From the NCBI RefSeq assembly GCF_003319115.1, contig NZ_QOHF01000016.1, positions 1 to 64,000 of the forward strand: DNA of 64,000 bases, written 5' to 3'. The position numbers and the translations under genes are program-made. Shown in pieces: positions 49,125 to 57,665 of the stretch (within the stretch, counting starts at the first letter, position 1; every line of letters starts with the position of its first letter). This DNA is from Geodermatophilus sp. TF02-6 (GTDB lineage: Bacteria > Actinomycetota > Actinomycetes > Mycobacteriales > Geodermatophilaceae). The notes beneath the pieces are model-generated. The model was not told the origin of the DNA. It made no database searches and worked only from the letters and a program-made list of their open reading frames with translations.

Positions 49125-50689
49125 CTCGGCGCCTCGCGCCGGGCGAGGTGGACCAGCGCCCCGACCGCGAGGGCGAACGACCACCCCAGCTGGACGGCGA
49201 CGAGGACGGCGGCGGGCTCGCCGTGCAGCAGCGCGAGCAGCAGCGGCAGGCTGCCGACGACGCCGAGGTCGACGCCCTGCACCAGCGTGGCCCCGACCCC
49301 CGCCGGGAGGATGCCCATGGGCGTGGACACGACCGGGCCCGCCCAGTCCGGGTCGGGGCGGTAGGCGGCCCGCAGCGCTCCCGCGGCCCAGACCGGGGCG
49401 GTGGCCAGCCCGAGCGCCGCCCAGTCCACGGCCCGCCCCGTGCCGATCCCCAGCAGCAGGCCGGTGAGCCCGCAGACGGCCGTGGTCAGCAGCAGCGGGA
49501 CGCAGGCGCGGGCGAGGACCACCCGGGCCGCGGACAGCGGCAGCAGCCGGTCGAGCACCGGCGCCGCCTGCGCCTCCCGCCCGGGGCGGCCGGCGGCGGC
49601 CGCCGCCAGCGCCCAGCCCAGCAGGCAGGCGCACCACACCGCCAGGGGGAGGGCCCCGAGCCCGGCCGTCCGGGCGACCACCACCGGCAACGCGACGGCG
49701 ACGACCAGCTGCCCGGCCGGCCACCGGCCCCGGGCGAGCACGGCCAGGTCGGCGGCGACCACGGCCTGCTCGGGGCGCCGCACCCAGCCGAACCGGCGGC
49801 TGCGCCGCGGCGGCCGCGGCCGGCCGGACAGCGCCCGGCCCAGGTCCCGGGTGTCCAGCGAGAGGACCGAGGCGCCGGCGTACTGCACCGTGGCGCCGCC
49901 GGCCCGCAGCCGCCCGGCGTCCAGCCGGCCCAGTCCCCGCTCGGCGGTCAGCAGCAGGACGACGGCGGCGGCCGCCGGCAGGGCCACCAGCCAGGCCGGG
50001 GGAGCGCCGGGGCGGGGGACGGCGAGCGGGACGTGGCCGACCGCGGCCGCGGTGCCCGCGGCGGCGGCCAGGACGGCGACCGCCACCACGGCCGAACCCG
50101 CGACGGGGGCCAGCCGGCCGCCGCGTCCCCGGGTCTGCAGCAGGGCGGTGCCCCCGACCGCGGCGGCAGCGAGCGAGGCCGCCCAGCCCAGACCGGTCAG
50201 CACCGACACCGGGGTGGGCTCCGCCGGGAGCCCGAGCGCGACCGGCAGGGTCAGCACGGTGGCGACGGCGGCGACGACGGCCGTGATCCGCACCAGCTCT
50301 CCGCGCAGCAGGCCGCGCCGGTCGGCGGGCAGGGGCAGCCACCAGGCGGCCGCCGCGGGGGTGCTGCTCACCGGCCCGAGCCGGTCGAGCAGGACGCCCA
50401 GCCCGGCCAGGGCGAGGACCCCGACCACCACCGCCGCGGCGGAGGCCGGGAGCGTGGCCTCGGTGACCGGCGCGCCGGAGACGCTGATCCGCTCGCGCAG
50501 CGACGCGAGGCTGCCGCCGAGGACGGCGACCCCGACCCCGACCGAGGCCAGCGTCCCCCAGACCTCCTGCAGACGGGTCCACAGCGTGACCCCGGCGCGG
50601 GCGGCGGTCGCGCGCCGGGTCACCCGCCGGACCTCGGGCCCGCCCAGCTCCGCCCGCGGGTCGGCGGTGAGCAGGACGTCGGCGGTCAC
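49121..50689 (-). CDS. DUF6297 membrane protein, probable ABC permease
   Basis: 522 residues with about twelve hydrophobic segments in two groups, separated by a loop (GRPRPPRRSRRFGWVRRPEQA). Members of DUF6297 are always near an ABC ATPase, as here (gene ends 3 bp before this start). Probable permease of an exporter; substrate unknown. GTG 50687-50689. Its TAG stop (CTA at 49121-49123) overlaps the ggt TAG. Confidence 0.75.
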   Translation of the reverse strand: MTADVLLTADPRAELGGPEVRRVTRRATAARAGVTLWTRLQEVWGTLASVGVGVAVLGGSLASLRERISVSGAPVTEATLPASAAAVVVGVLALAGLGVLLDRLGPVSSTPAAAAWWLPLPADRRGLLRGELVRITAVVAAVATVLTLPVALGLPAEPTPVSVLTGLGWAASLAAAAVGGTALLQTRGRGGRLAPVAGSAVVAVAVLAAAAGTAAAVGHVPLAVPRPGAPPAWLVALPAAAAVVLLLTAERGLGRLDAGRLRAGGATVQYAGASVLSLDTRDLGRALSGRPRPPRRSRRFGWVRRPEQAVVAADLAVLARGRWPAGQLVVAVALPVVVARTAGLGALPLAVWCACLLGWALAAAAAGRPGREAQAAPVLDRLLPLSAARVVLARACVPLLLTTAVCGLTGLLLGIGTGRAVDWAALGLATAPVWAAGALRAAYRPDPDWAGPVVSTPMGILPAGVGATLVQGVDLGVVGSLPLLLALLHGEPAAVLVAVQLGWSFALAVGALVHLARREAPS

Positions 50690-50692
50690 GGC

Positions 50693-51381
50693 TCACAGCT
50701 CCTGGACCAGCGCGGCGGCGTCGGCCGCGTCGACCAGCCGGCACGCGTCGTCGGCCACGGTCAGCACCCGGTCGGCCACCGCGCCGACCAGGTCGGGGTC
50801 GTGGCTGGCGAACAGCACCGCGGTGCCGGCGTCCCGCCGCGCGGCGAGCCGGGTCGCCAGCCGGGCTCGCATGCCGGTGTCCAGCCGGCGCTCGGGCTCG
50901 TCGAGGAGCAGCAGCCGCGCCGGGCGGACGAACGCCGCGGCCAGCGCCAACCGCCGCCGCTGCCCCGAAGACAGCGCCGAGGGCAGCGCGTCGACCCGGT
51001 CGGCCAGGCCGAACGCCGCGATCTCGGCGTCCACCACCTGCTCGGCGGCGACGACACCGTGCCCGCGGGCGGTCAGCAGCAGGTGCTCGCGGCCGGTCAG
51101 GGCGGCGAAGAAGGCGTCGTCGTCGAGCACCGCGGCCACGTCGCGGCGGAAGCCGGCCCGCCGCTCGTCGACCTCCTCGCCCGCGAAGACCACGGTTCCT
51201 GCCAGGGGGGGAGCAGCCCGGCCAGCGTCTGCAGCAGGGTCGACTTGCCCGAGCCGTTGGGCCCGACGACGGCCAGCGCCCGGCCGGCGGGCAGGTGCAG
51301 GTCGACCGGTGCGCACACCGGGACCTCGCCGTGGCCGACGAGGAGCTGCTCGGCCACCAGCACGCCGGTCGGGTCGCCCAT
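50693..51381 (-). pseudogene. ABC transporter ATP-binding protein frameshifted in a G7 run
   Basis: From ATG 51379-51381 the frame reads [20 protein letters not shown] and Walker [19 protein letters not shown], then LLPP. At the seven-G run (about 51205-51211; C7 on the coding strand) the frame is lost. The next frame continues [18 protein letters not shown], signature ALSSGQRRRLALAAAFVR, Walker B LLLLDEPERRLD and H-loop LFASHDPDLV. One extra base in the run would restore a complete ~230-residue ATPase. Either the run is miscalled, or the gene is off by slippage. It is the partner of the DUF6297 gene. Confidence 0.85.
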
Positions 51382-51389
51382 GGTCGACC

Positions 51390-51395
51390 AACGTA
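51390..51395 (-). promoter_or_regulatory. Putative -10 element (TACGTT, minus strand) for the ABC operon
   Basis: TACGTT on the minus strand lies 8 bases before ATG 51379-51381. No ribosome site, again a leaderless pattern. Confidence 0.45.
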
Positions 51396-51578
51396 GGGGT
51401 CACGGACGCCGTCCCCCGGCGCGGGACACCGGCCGGACACGGGTTGGCCCCGGCCGGACACGGCATCGTTGGTTGACGCGGTCGTGCCCGGCTCCGGCTC
51501 CCTCCGGAGCGGCGACCTCGTCAGGCTGTCCCCGCAGTCCCTGGTCGGCTCTCACCTGCATGTTCGTTGTACCCGGTC

Positions 51579-51607
51579 TTGCATCGTCTCGTATTCGAAC
51601 GTATGAT
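51579..51607 (+). promoter_or_regulatory. Sigma-70-type promoter of the DUF222-HNH gene
   Basis: TTGCAT (51579-51584), a 17-base spacer, then TATGAT (51602-51607). Both hexamers are close to consensus. Transcription would begin about 51614, next to ATG 51615, so the message should be leaderless. The local AT content is higher than anywhere nearby. Confidence 0.7.
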
Positions 51608-51610
51608 CGA
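51595..51610 (+). promoter_or_regulatory. Putative LexA/SOS box overlapping the -10
   Basis: TCGAAC GTAT GATCGA matches the actinobacterial SOS box TCGAAC-N4-GTTCGA at 11 of 12 fixed positions. It covers the -10 hexamer, so LexA binding would block RNA polymerase. SOS control is known for mycobacterial 13E12 (DUF222) genes. Confidence 0.65.
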
Positions 51611-51614
51611 GTAC

Positions 51615-53761
51615 ATGGCGGACGGGGTTGCGGTCGAGGAGGGCAGCTCCTCCCGCGCGCCGTCCGCCGTCATGTCCTCTCCGTCGGTGGGCTGGGCGTC
51701 GGGTCCGTTGGGGGCGGTGCAGGCCGCCGATCGGGAGATCGCCCGGCAGACCGCGCGGCGGGCGCGGGCGGTGGCCGCCTTCGCCGCGACCCGGCCGGCC
51801 ACCACCGACCGCCAGCAGGGTGAGCGCGGGGCGATGTCGGCGGAGCGGTGGGCGGCGCGGGCCGAGGTGCTGCGGCCGGTCAGCGAGTGGGCCGCACCGG
51901 AGCTGTCGGTGGCGCTGAGCATCACCGCGCAGGCCGCGGAGGCCGAGCTGGAGCGGTCGCTGACGCTGGTGCAGCGGCTGCCGCGGGTGCTCGATGCCCT
52001 GGAGGACGGGGTGCTGCACCCGGGGCATCTGTGGTGCCTGCTCGAGCACGTCGCCCCGATCGGCGACGAGCGGCTGCGCGTCGAGGTGGAGGCCGAGCTG
52101 CTGGGCTGGGTGCGCGGTCGCTCGGTGACCACGCCGGCGCAGCTGGGTGACAAGGCCCGCCGGGTGGTGGCCCGCCGCGATGCACGAGCCGCCGCGCGCC
52201 GGCTGGCCACGGCACTGCGCGAGCGCGGGATCAGCCTGCGCCCGGAGCGGGCCGAGGGGATGGCCGCGCTGACGGTGGTGTGCACCATGCCCGAGGCGCA
52301 GGCGCTGTACCGGGCGCTGGGCGCCTACGCCGACGCCCTCGCCGACGCCGCCGATGGCGAGGAGACCCCGCGGACGCGGGGGCAGAAGATGGTCGACTGC
52401 CTGCTGGACCTGGTGCTGCGGCCCGGGGAGGGCGAGCTGCCGCCGGTGCAGGTGTTGCTGACCGTGGTGGCCTCCATCGGCACGCTGCTCGGCGGCGACG
52501 CGCCCGGTGAGGTGGACGGGCAGCTGGTGCCCGCCGAGATGGTCCGCCGGCTGGCCCGCGCCTTCGCCGGCCTCGACCCTCGACCCACTGCCACCGATGC
52601 CGGCCCGGCCGGCTCGGACACCGCTGCACCGGCGGGAACGTCCGCCGCGACGACCTCCGGCGGCGCCGGGCCGGACCTCAGCGCCGGCACCACGGCCGAC
52701 ACCGCCACCGCATCCGACGGGGATCCGGACGACACCGAGGGCGGCCCGGTCGATCGGGCCCGCGACCAGCTCAGCGCGGATGAGTTCGACCGCTGGCTCG
52801 ACGAGCTGACCGGCCGCGCGTTCGGAGACGCCCCCGCCTCCGGCGAGGCGGGCTGGCCGCCAGGGCATCCGCCCGACCCGTGCGGGTGCGGCGACCCCGA
52901 CGACGCCCGTGCGTGGGAAGAGCCGGACACCGACAGGCCATGGGGACGAGCGGACACGCCGGCGGAGTCTGCACCGGAGGTCGGACCCCCGCTGGAGCCC
53001 ACGGGCACACCCACGGATGCTGAGGATGCGGGCGGTGGCTGGTGGGCGGCAGCGGATCGGGCGGTCGAGGACGCCGGGACGGCGGTGCACGCCGCCCGCC
53101 TGGCCCTCGGGCGCGCCGAGCGCATGGTGCGCACCGCGCAGCGCGCCGACGCCGCCGACGAGGCCACCTGGCAGGCCAGTGCGGCCGGGCGGGTCACCGC
53201 CGCCGGCGACGCGCTCGGCGCACTGGCCGCCGCCGCGGAGGCGCAGCGGGAGGAGCTGGCCGCGCTGCTGGCGGCCACCGCCGGCGGGGGGCTGGCCGAG
53301 CGGCCCCGGATCGCGGTCACCGATGCGGTCAGCGGCGCGCTGCTGGCGCTGACCGACCTGCCCGGGCTGCGCCGCGCCGGCGCCTGCGGCCGACCGGCTT
53401 GCCGGCGCACCCCCGAGCGCTGCGGCCACGACCTGTCCGGGCGGCCCGGCCTGGGCCCGCCCCAGCCCACCGACGGCTACCGGCCCGACGCCGAGCTGGA
53501 CGGCTACGGGCGCGCCCGGGATCGGCGGTGCCGCTTTCCGGGGTGCCGCCGCCGGGTGCCCGCCGGCGGCCAGCTCGACCACGTCCACGCCTGGCCGCAC
53601 GGGCCCACCGCAGCGCGGCCAACCTGGCCGGCTACTGCGGCACCAACCACCGCGGCAAGCACCAGGCCCCCGGCTGGCGCTACCAGCTCGACCCCGACGG
53701 CACGTTGACCGTCACCACCCCCACCGGCCTGACCGCCACCACCACCCCACCGCCCTACTGA
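51615..53761 (+). pseudogene. DUF222 / 13E12-type HNH endonuclease gene, frameshifted inside the HNH motif
   Basis: The first ~660 codons form the DUF222 region (ARAVAAFAATRP, ELSVALSITAQAAEAELERS, VLDALEDGVLHPGHLWCLLE) with a long acidic, Gly/Asp-rich insert (about residues 325-480). The HNH start is CRFPGCRRRVPAGGQLDHVH. At ~53610 the frame is lost, and the next frame continues ANLAGYCGTNHRGKHQAPGW, the zinc/histidine end of the HNH. Removing a duplicated CG (or adding one base) gives the expected PTAAANLAGYC. ATG 51615 is preferred over 51603 because the latter lies within the -10 element. Biological role of the family is unknown; several copies per genome are common. Confidence 0.82.
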
Positions 53762-53847
53762 ACCGCCGCCGGCGGAGCTCGGGCGACCGCGCCACCAGAG
53801 GTGTGCAGGGCTCCGCCTCCCGCTGTTCGGAGCACGGCACGGGATCG

Positions 53848-54408
53848 CTACCGGGCCACCCACTGGTCCCGCATGAGTGCGTACTCGACCTCGCCGAACT
53901 CGCTGTCCGGCAGCGGCTCGTCGACGTCGAGGACGAAGGTCCGGACGTACTCCAGCCCGACCGAGGTCATCGTCGCGCGGGACGCGGCGTTGACGGCCAT
54001 CGTCTCGGCGAAGACCCGCACCAGGCCCAGGTCCTCGAACCCGTGACGGACGAGCTCGCGCGCGCCCTCGCTGGCCAAGCCCCGGCGCCAGTGCCGGCGC
54101 AACAGCCGGTAGCCCAGCTCGGCCTGCCCGACGGCCGGGCCCTGATCCGGGCGCGTCGGTGGCTCGAGGGCCCACCAGCCGACGAACTCGTCGTCGGCGA
54201 GACCCACCCAGGACCCCAACCCGGGCACGCGGTCCGCGACCGCGAGGCGGTCCCGGTGCAGCTGCTCGACCTCCCGGCGACTGCGCGGCCGGCCGGCCAG
54301 GTAACGCACCACCTCCGGGTCGGAGTCCAGTTCGACCTCGTGCTCGAGGTGCTCGTCCGACAGCGGCAGCAGTCGGAGGCGAGCGGTGTGCAGCACTGCC
54401 TGACCCAC
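53848..54408 (-). CDS. GNAT-family N-acetyltransferase, RimJ/RimL type
   Basis: 186 residues. LHTARLRLLPLSDEHLEHEV start, AELGYRLLRRHWRRGLASEG acetyl-CoA loop (RRGLASEG), LVRVFAETMAVNAASRATM and a closing GLEYVRTFVLDVDEP. The substrate could be a protein N-terminus, antibiotic or small amine. GTG 54406-54408 is the probable start; the frame runs upstream into a LuxR remnant without a stop. Confidence 0.82.
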   Translation of the reverse strand: MGQAVLHTARLRLLPLSDEHLEHEVELDSDPEVVRYLAGRPRSRREVEQLHRDRLAVADRVPGLGSWVGLADDEFVGWWALEPPTRPDQGPAVGQAELGYRLLRRHWRRGLASEGARELVRHGFEDLGLVRVFAETMAVNAASRATMTSVGLEYVRTFVLDVDEPLPDSEFGEVEYALMRDQWVAR

Positions 54409-54556
54409 GCGGGCATCCTCACCCAGGACCTCCTCGCACCTCCTGCCTCCGCTACGGACGGCCGGTGACGGCGCGCGAGGTGATCCCGCCCGGGCGGTGC
54501 CCCGGCCGATGCCCGCCGGACACGGACGATCAACGGCCGGAGACCGGGAAGCCGGC

Positions 54557-54748
54557 GTCGTGGCGGCGACGATCGCGCCGGCCCGGTCGCGGGCGCCGAG
54601 CTCGGTGAGGATGACCGACACGTGGGACTTCACCATCCGCTCACCCGTGCACAGGGCAGCGACGGCGATCTGGGAGTCGCTCGCTCCGCGGCGGACCAGG
54701 TGCAGCACGTCCTCCTCCCGCGGGGTGAGCCGCAGCAGCGACCGGGCC
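54557..54748 (-). pseudogene. LuxR-type helix-turn-helix remnant of a regulator
   Basis: The minus strand encodes LLRLTPREEDVLHLVRRGAS, DSQIAVAALCTGERMVKSHV and SVILTELGARDRAGAIVAAT, the C-terminal DNA-binding domain of NarL/LuxR regulators with a two-residue insertion in the turn. The receiver or sensing domain is missing. It is in frame with, and has no stop before, the GNAT gene. The flanks (54409-54556 and 54749-54935) show nothing recognisable. Confidence 0.6.
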
Positions 54749-54935
54749 TGGCGGCGGAGGTCGCCTGGCGTCCGCGGCCAGGGCCCGGGCCGACACGCGC
54801 AGCAGCACCCGGGGGTCGGTCCAGGCGCCACCGCGCTCACCCCGGCCGTGCTCGCCCTCCCGTACGCCGCCCACCCCGACCACCGCCCGCAGTGGCGCCC
54901 CTGAGCACCGGTGGGCCCGCGGCCGAGGACGGTGA

Positions 54936-56174
54936 TCAGCAGCGGGGACGGCGGCCCGCCACGTCCACCAGCTGCTCGGCGATCTGCCCGACGACCGCGG
55001 ACGGCGAGTACCGGGCGGCCCGCCGCTGCAGCTCGCGAGCGACGGCGCGCCGGTGGTCCGGGTGGGCGAGGAAGTGCCGCAGCCGCTCCTCCAGCCCCTG
55101 CTCGCCCCACTCGTAGAGGACGTCGGGGTGGTCGCCGCAGATCTCCGGATAGCTGCCCAGCCGGGGCAGGATGCAGCAGTTGCCCGTGTACATCGCCTCG
55201 AGGGTGGAGACGCCGAGGCTCTCGTGGGTCGCGGTGGACACCTGCAGGTCGGCGTCCCACAGCGCGGCGAAGTACTCGTCCAGCGGCAGGTCGTGGCCGA
55301 GGACCACCTGCTCCGGGAACCGCTTGGCGAGGTCGGCGATCGCCTCGCCGCCCGGCTGCTCCGGCGCGAACTCGCGGGTGACCAGCACGGCGACGTCGGA
55401 GCGCGGCAGCACGCGGGACATCACCCGGGCGAACAGGTCGGGGTTCTTGCTGGACACCGGGGCGTGGTTGAAGACCACGGTCGGGTGGGTCGGCCGCCGC
55501 TCGGTGCGGCGGGCGTCGACCCGGGCGGCCTCTATCCGGGCGGTGTCGATCCGGGCGGTGTCGATCCGGGCGGCGTCGATCCGGGCGGTGTCGAGGGGCA
55601 GCCCGACCACGGCGGCGTGCCGGTCGACGTGCTCGGCCACCGCCGGGGCGAACGCGCCGATCGTCTCCCGCAGCGTCGTCCGCATGTACTGCGAGACCAG
55701 CAGCACCCGGTCGAGGACGTGCAGGTTGGCCAGGTCGGCCAGCTCCATCCCGGGGTAGGCCTCGGTGCGGAAGGTGTCGGTGGGGTCCCAGTGGCTGCCG
55801 TGCGTGTAGCCGACGAGGGGCACCGGCCGGTCGAGGTCGAGCAGCATCCGCCGGATCTCGACCGGGAAGGCCGCGAAGGCGTGGAAGCAGAAGACGGCGT
55901 CGGGCGGGTCCTCGACGAGGGCGTCGAGCACCCCGCGGTAGGTCGACAGGATCCACGCCAGCCGGCCCACGGCACCCCCGGACCCGCCCGGCGCGGGGTC
56001 GATCCGCGGACGGACGACGTCGAAGCCGAGCGCGCAGAGCCCCTCGCGGATCGCCGTGGACGCGGTGATGCCGTACCCGATCGCGTCGCTGGACGGCGCC
56101 CCTGCGCTCGGGTCGGCCACCGTGTAGCCGTCGAGGTAGAGCAGCCGCAACCGGTCGCGCGCCTGTCGGTCCAT
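54936..56174 (-). CDS. Glycosyltransferase, GT-B fold (GT4-like), with an in-frame 15-bp repeat
   Basis: 412 residues. N-terminal half: LRLLYLDGYTVADPSAGAPS, VFCFHAFAAFPVEIRRMLLD, VGYTHGSHWDPTD. C-terminal donor half: VVFNHAPVSSKNPDLFARVM and ATHESLGVSTLEAMYTGNCC, the E-x7-E-type donor site. Between the two halves (residues ~196-218) are five tandem TARID/AARID units from a 15-bp DNA repeat. Last gene of a four-gene operon (10 bp after the methyltransferase). Acceptor unknown. Confidence 0.82.
   Translation of the reverse strand: MDRQARDRLRLLYLDGYTVADPSAGAPSSDAIGYGITASTAIREGLCALGFDVVRPRIDPAPGGSGGAVGRLAWILSTYRGVLDALVEDPPDAVFCFHAFAAFPVEIRRMLLDLDRPVPLVGYTHGSHWDPTDTFRTEAYPGMELADLANLHVLDRVLLVSQYMRTTLRETIGAFAPAVAEHVDRHAAVVGLPLDTARIDAARIDTARIDTARIEAARVDARRTERRPTHPTVVFNHAPVSSKNPDLFARVMSRVLPRSDVAVLVTREFAPEQPGGEAIADLAKRFPEQVVLGHDLPLDEYFAALWDADLQVSTATHESLGVSTLEAMYTGNCCILPRLGSYPEICGDHPDVLYEWGEQGLEERLRHFLAHPDHRRAVARELQRRAARYSPSAVVGQIAEQLVDVAGRRPRC
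55516..55590. repeat. 15-bp tandem repeat, five units, translated in the glycosyltransferase
   Basis: TCGATCCGGGCGGTG at 55516 (diverged), 55531, 55546, 55561 and 55576. Each unit adds five residues (DTARI or similar) to the linker between the two domains of the enzyme. Confidence 0.88.
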
Positions 56175-56184
56175 GGGCGCGGCC

Positions 56185-57108
56185 TCACCGGGCGCCGGCG
56201 GCGGGCTCGCCCCCGCGCACCTCGTACCCCAGCACCGCCTTGTATCCCAGCACCGCGTAGTCCTGCGGGCCGAACAGCCGCTGCGTCACCAGGTCGCGCA
56301 GCCCGGCGCAGCCGTCCGCGCCGCCGGTGAGCGCCGGCGGCGGCGTCGCGGGGTTGCGCGGCCGCACCTCGACGTCCACGAAGCCCTGTGCGCTCATCAG
56401 GAACTCGGTCAGCGCGGGTGGCAGCGGCACCCGGTGGGTGGGGTCGTTGTGGAAGTCGCACGCGGCCATGACCAGGTTGGTGGGGTTGGGCGTCTCCAGC
56501 AGCAGGCAGCCGCCGGGCCGCAGCGCCTCCCGGGCGGCCTCCATCAGCGCCAGCAGGGCCTCGGTGGGCAGGTGCTCGGCGAGGTGGAAGGCGGTCACCA
56601 CGTCCACCGAGTCCGGCGGGAGGGACCGCAGGTGGGCCAGGGCGTCGCCGACCTCCATCGCGAGCCCCCGCGCCCGGCCGGAGGCGACGAAGGTCGCACT
56701 CGCGTCGACGCCGCGGGCGGGCACCCCGGCTGCGCGCAGCAGCTCCAGCCACTCCCCGCGGCCGCAGCCCAGGTCCAGGACGCCGCCGCCCCCGGCCAGT
56801 CGCTCGACGTCGGGCAGGTAGCCGGCCAGCTTCGCGCTCACCTCGGCCGGAGAGCCGCGGAAGCGGTCGGCGAAGTCGGCGTAGACGGCGGCGAAGCGGG
56901 GTCCGGCCCCGTCGCCGTCCGGCTCGCCCCGGCCCCGCTCCCGCAGCCGGTGCAGTTCGGACTCCACCGCCTGCAGCCGGTCGGAGGTGTCGCGCAGCAG
57001 CCGGGTCAGCTCGTGCACGGAGCGGGCCAGGTCGGCGACCCGGCGGTCCGGGTCGGGGCCGGCGTCCCGGCCCGGGGGCGGGGCGCCGTCCGCGGCCTGC
57101 GCGCTCAC
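56185..57108 (-). CDS. Class I SAM-dependent methyltransferase with N-terminal coiled coil
   Basis: 307 residues. A coiled-coil-like segment (LARSVHELTRLLRDTSDRL, 25-60) precedes the methyltransferase domain: motif I VLDLGCGRGEWLELLRAAG, VDASATFVASGRARG, motif IV AFHLAEHLP, and LLLETPNPTNLVMAACDFHN. The ETPNP and HxNDPTHR elements match methyltransferases of O-antigen or glycan operons that cap sugar chains. GTG 57106-57108 overlaps the acyltransferase stop (GTGA). Confidence 0.85.
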   Translation of the reverse strand: MSAQAADGAPPPGRDAGPDPDRRVADLARSVHELTRLLRDTSDRLQAVESELHRLRERGRGEPDGDGAGPRFAAVYADFADRFRGSPAEVSAKLAGYLPDVERLAGGGGVLDLGCGRGEWLELLRAAGVPARGVDASATFVASGRARGLAMEVGDALAHLRSLPPDSVDVVTAFHLAEHLPTEALLALMEAAREALRPGGCLLLETPNPTNLVMAACDFHNDPTHRVPLPPALTEFLMSAQGFVDVEVRPRNPATPPPALTGGADGCAGLRDLVTQRLFGPQDYAVLGYKAVLGYEVRGGEPAAGAR

Positions 57109-57665
57109 CCAGCCCCCAGCCGGTCGGCGGCACCGGCCGCGGGGTCGGACGGCGGGGGAGCCGGCTCCTCCGGCCGCGGGATCTCGCGCAGCACCCGCGC
57201 CGGGCTGCCCGCGACGACCGTGTAGGGCGGGATGTCGCCGAGCACCAGCGACCCGACGCCCACCACCGAGTGCGCGCCGATCCGGCAGGGGCCGACGACC
57301 ACGACGTTGCTGGAGAGCCAGGCCCCCTCCTCGATCACCACGTCCCGGCCGGACCGCGGGACGGCGACCTGGCGCTCGGCGCCGAACTTCCGCCAGTCGT
57401 GCGTGCCGGTGAGCACCGAGACGTTGTGGCCGAAGAAGGCGTACTCGCCGATCGTGACCTCCCCCGAGGAGAGGTTGATCAGGGCGTTGTTCAGGATGGC
57501 GGTCGGGTGGACGTGCAGGCGCTCGGGGTCGCCGTAGACCAGCGGCCGGAACAGCGCGGGGTCCTCGGTGTCGCGCGCCCCCGGAGGGCGGCCGTCGGGC
57601 CGAGCCCGGGACAGCAGCGCGAGCCCGCGGCGCGCGGGCGCGGTCAGACGGTCGACCAGAGACAT
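57105..57665 (-). CDS. Hexapeptide-repeat acyltransferase (WcaF/NodL-like)
   Basis: 186 residues. Left-handed beta-helix repeats: LHVHPTAILNNALINLSSGE, VTIGEYAFFGHNVSVLTGTH, VVIEEGAWLSSNVVVVGPCR and IGAHSVVGVGSLVLGDIPPY, ending with VVAGSPARVLREIP, the usual closing of sugar O-acetyltransferases. Likely O-acetylates a sugar of the glycan made by this operon. ATG 57663-57665 shares one base with the upstream stop (TGATG). Confidence 0.87.
   Translation of the reverse strand: MSLVDRLTAPARRGLALLSRARPDGRPPGARDTEDPALFRPLVYGDPERLHVHPTAILNNALINLSSGEVTIGEYAFFGHNVSVLTGTHDWRKFGAERQVAVPRSGRDVVIEEGAWLSSNVVVVGPCRIGAHSVVGVGSLVLGDIPPYTVVAGSPARVLREIPRPEEPAPPPSDPAAGAADRLGAG

Noticed and set aside
51600..51617. 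ATG 51603 as start of the DUF222 gene
   Set aside because: It lies within the TATGAT -10 element, so it would not be in the transcript; ATG 51615 fits the predicted transcription start.
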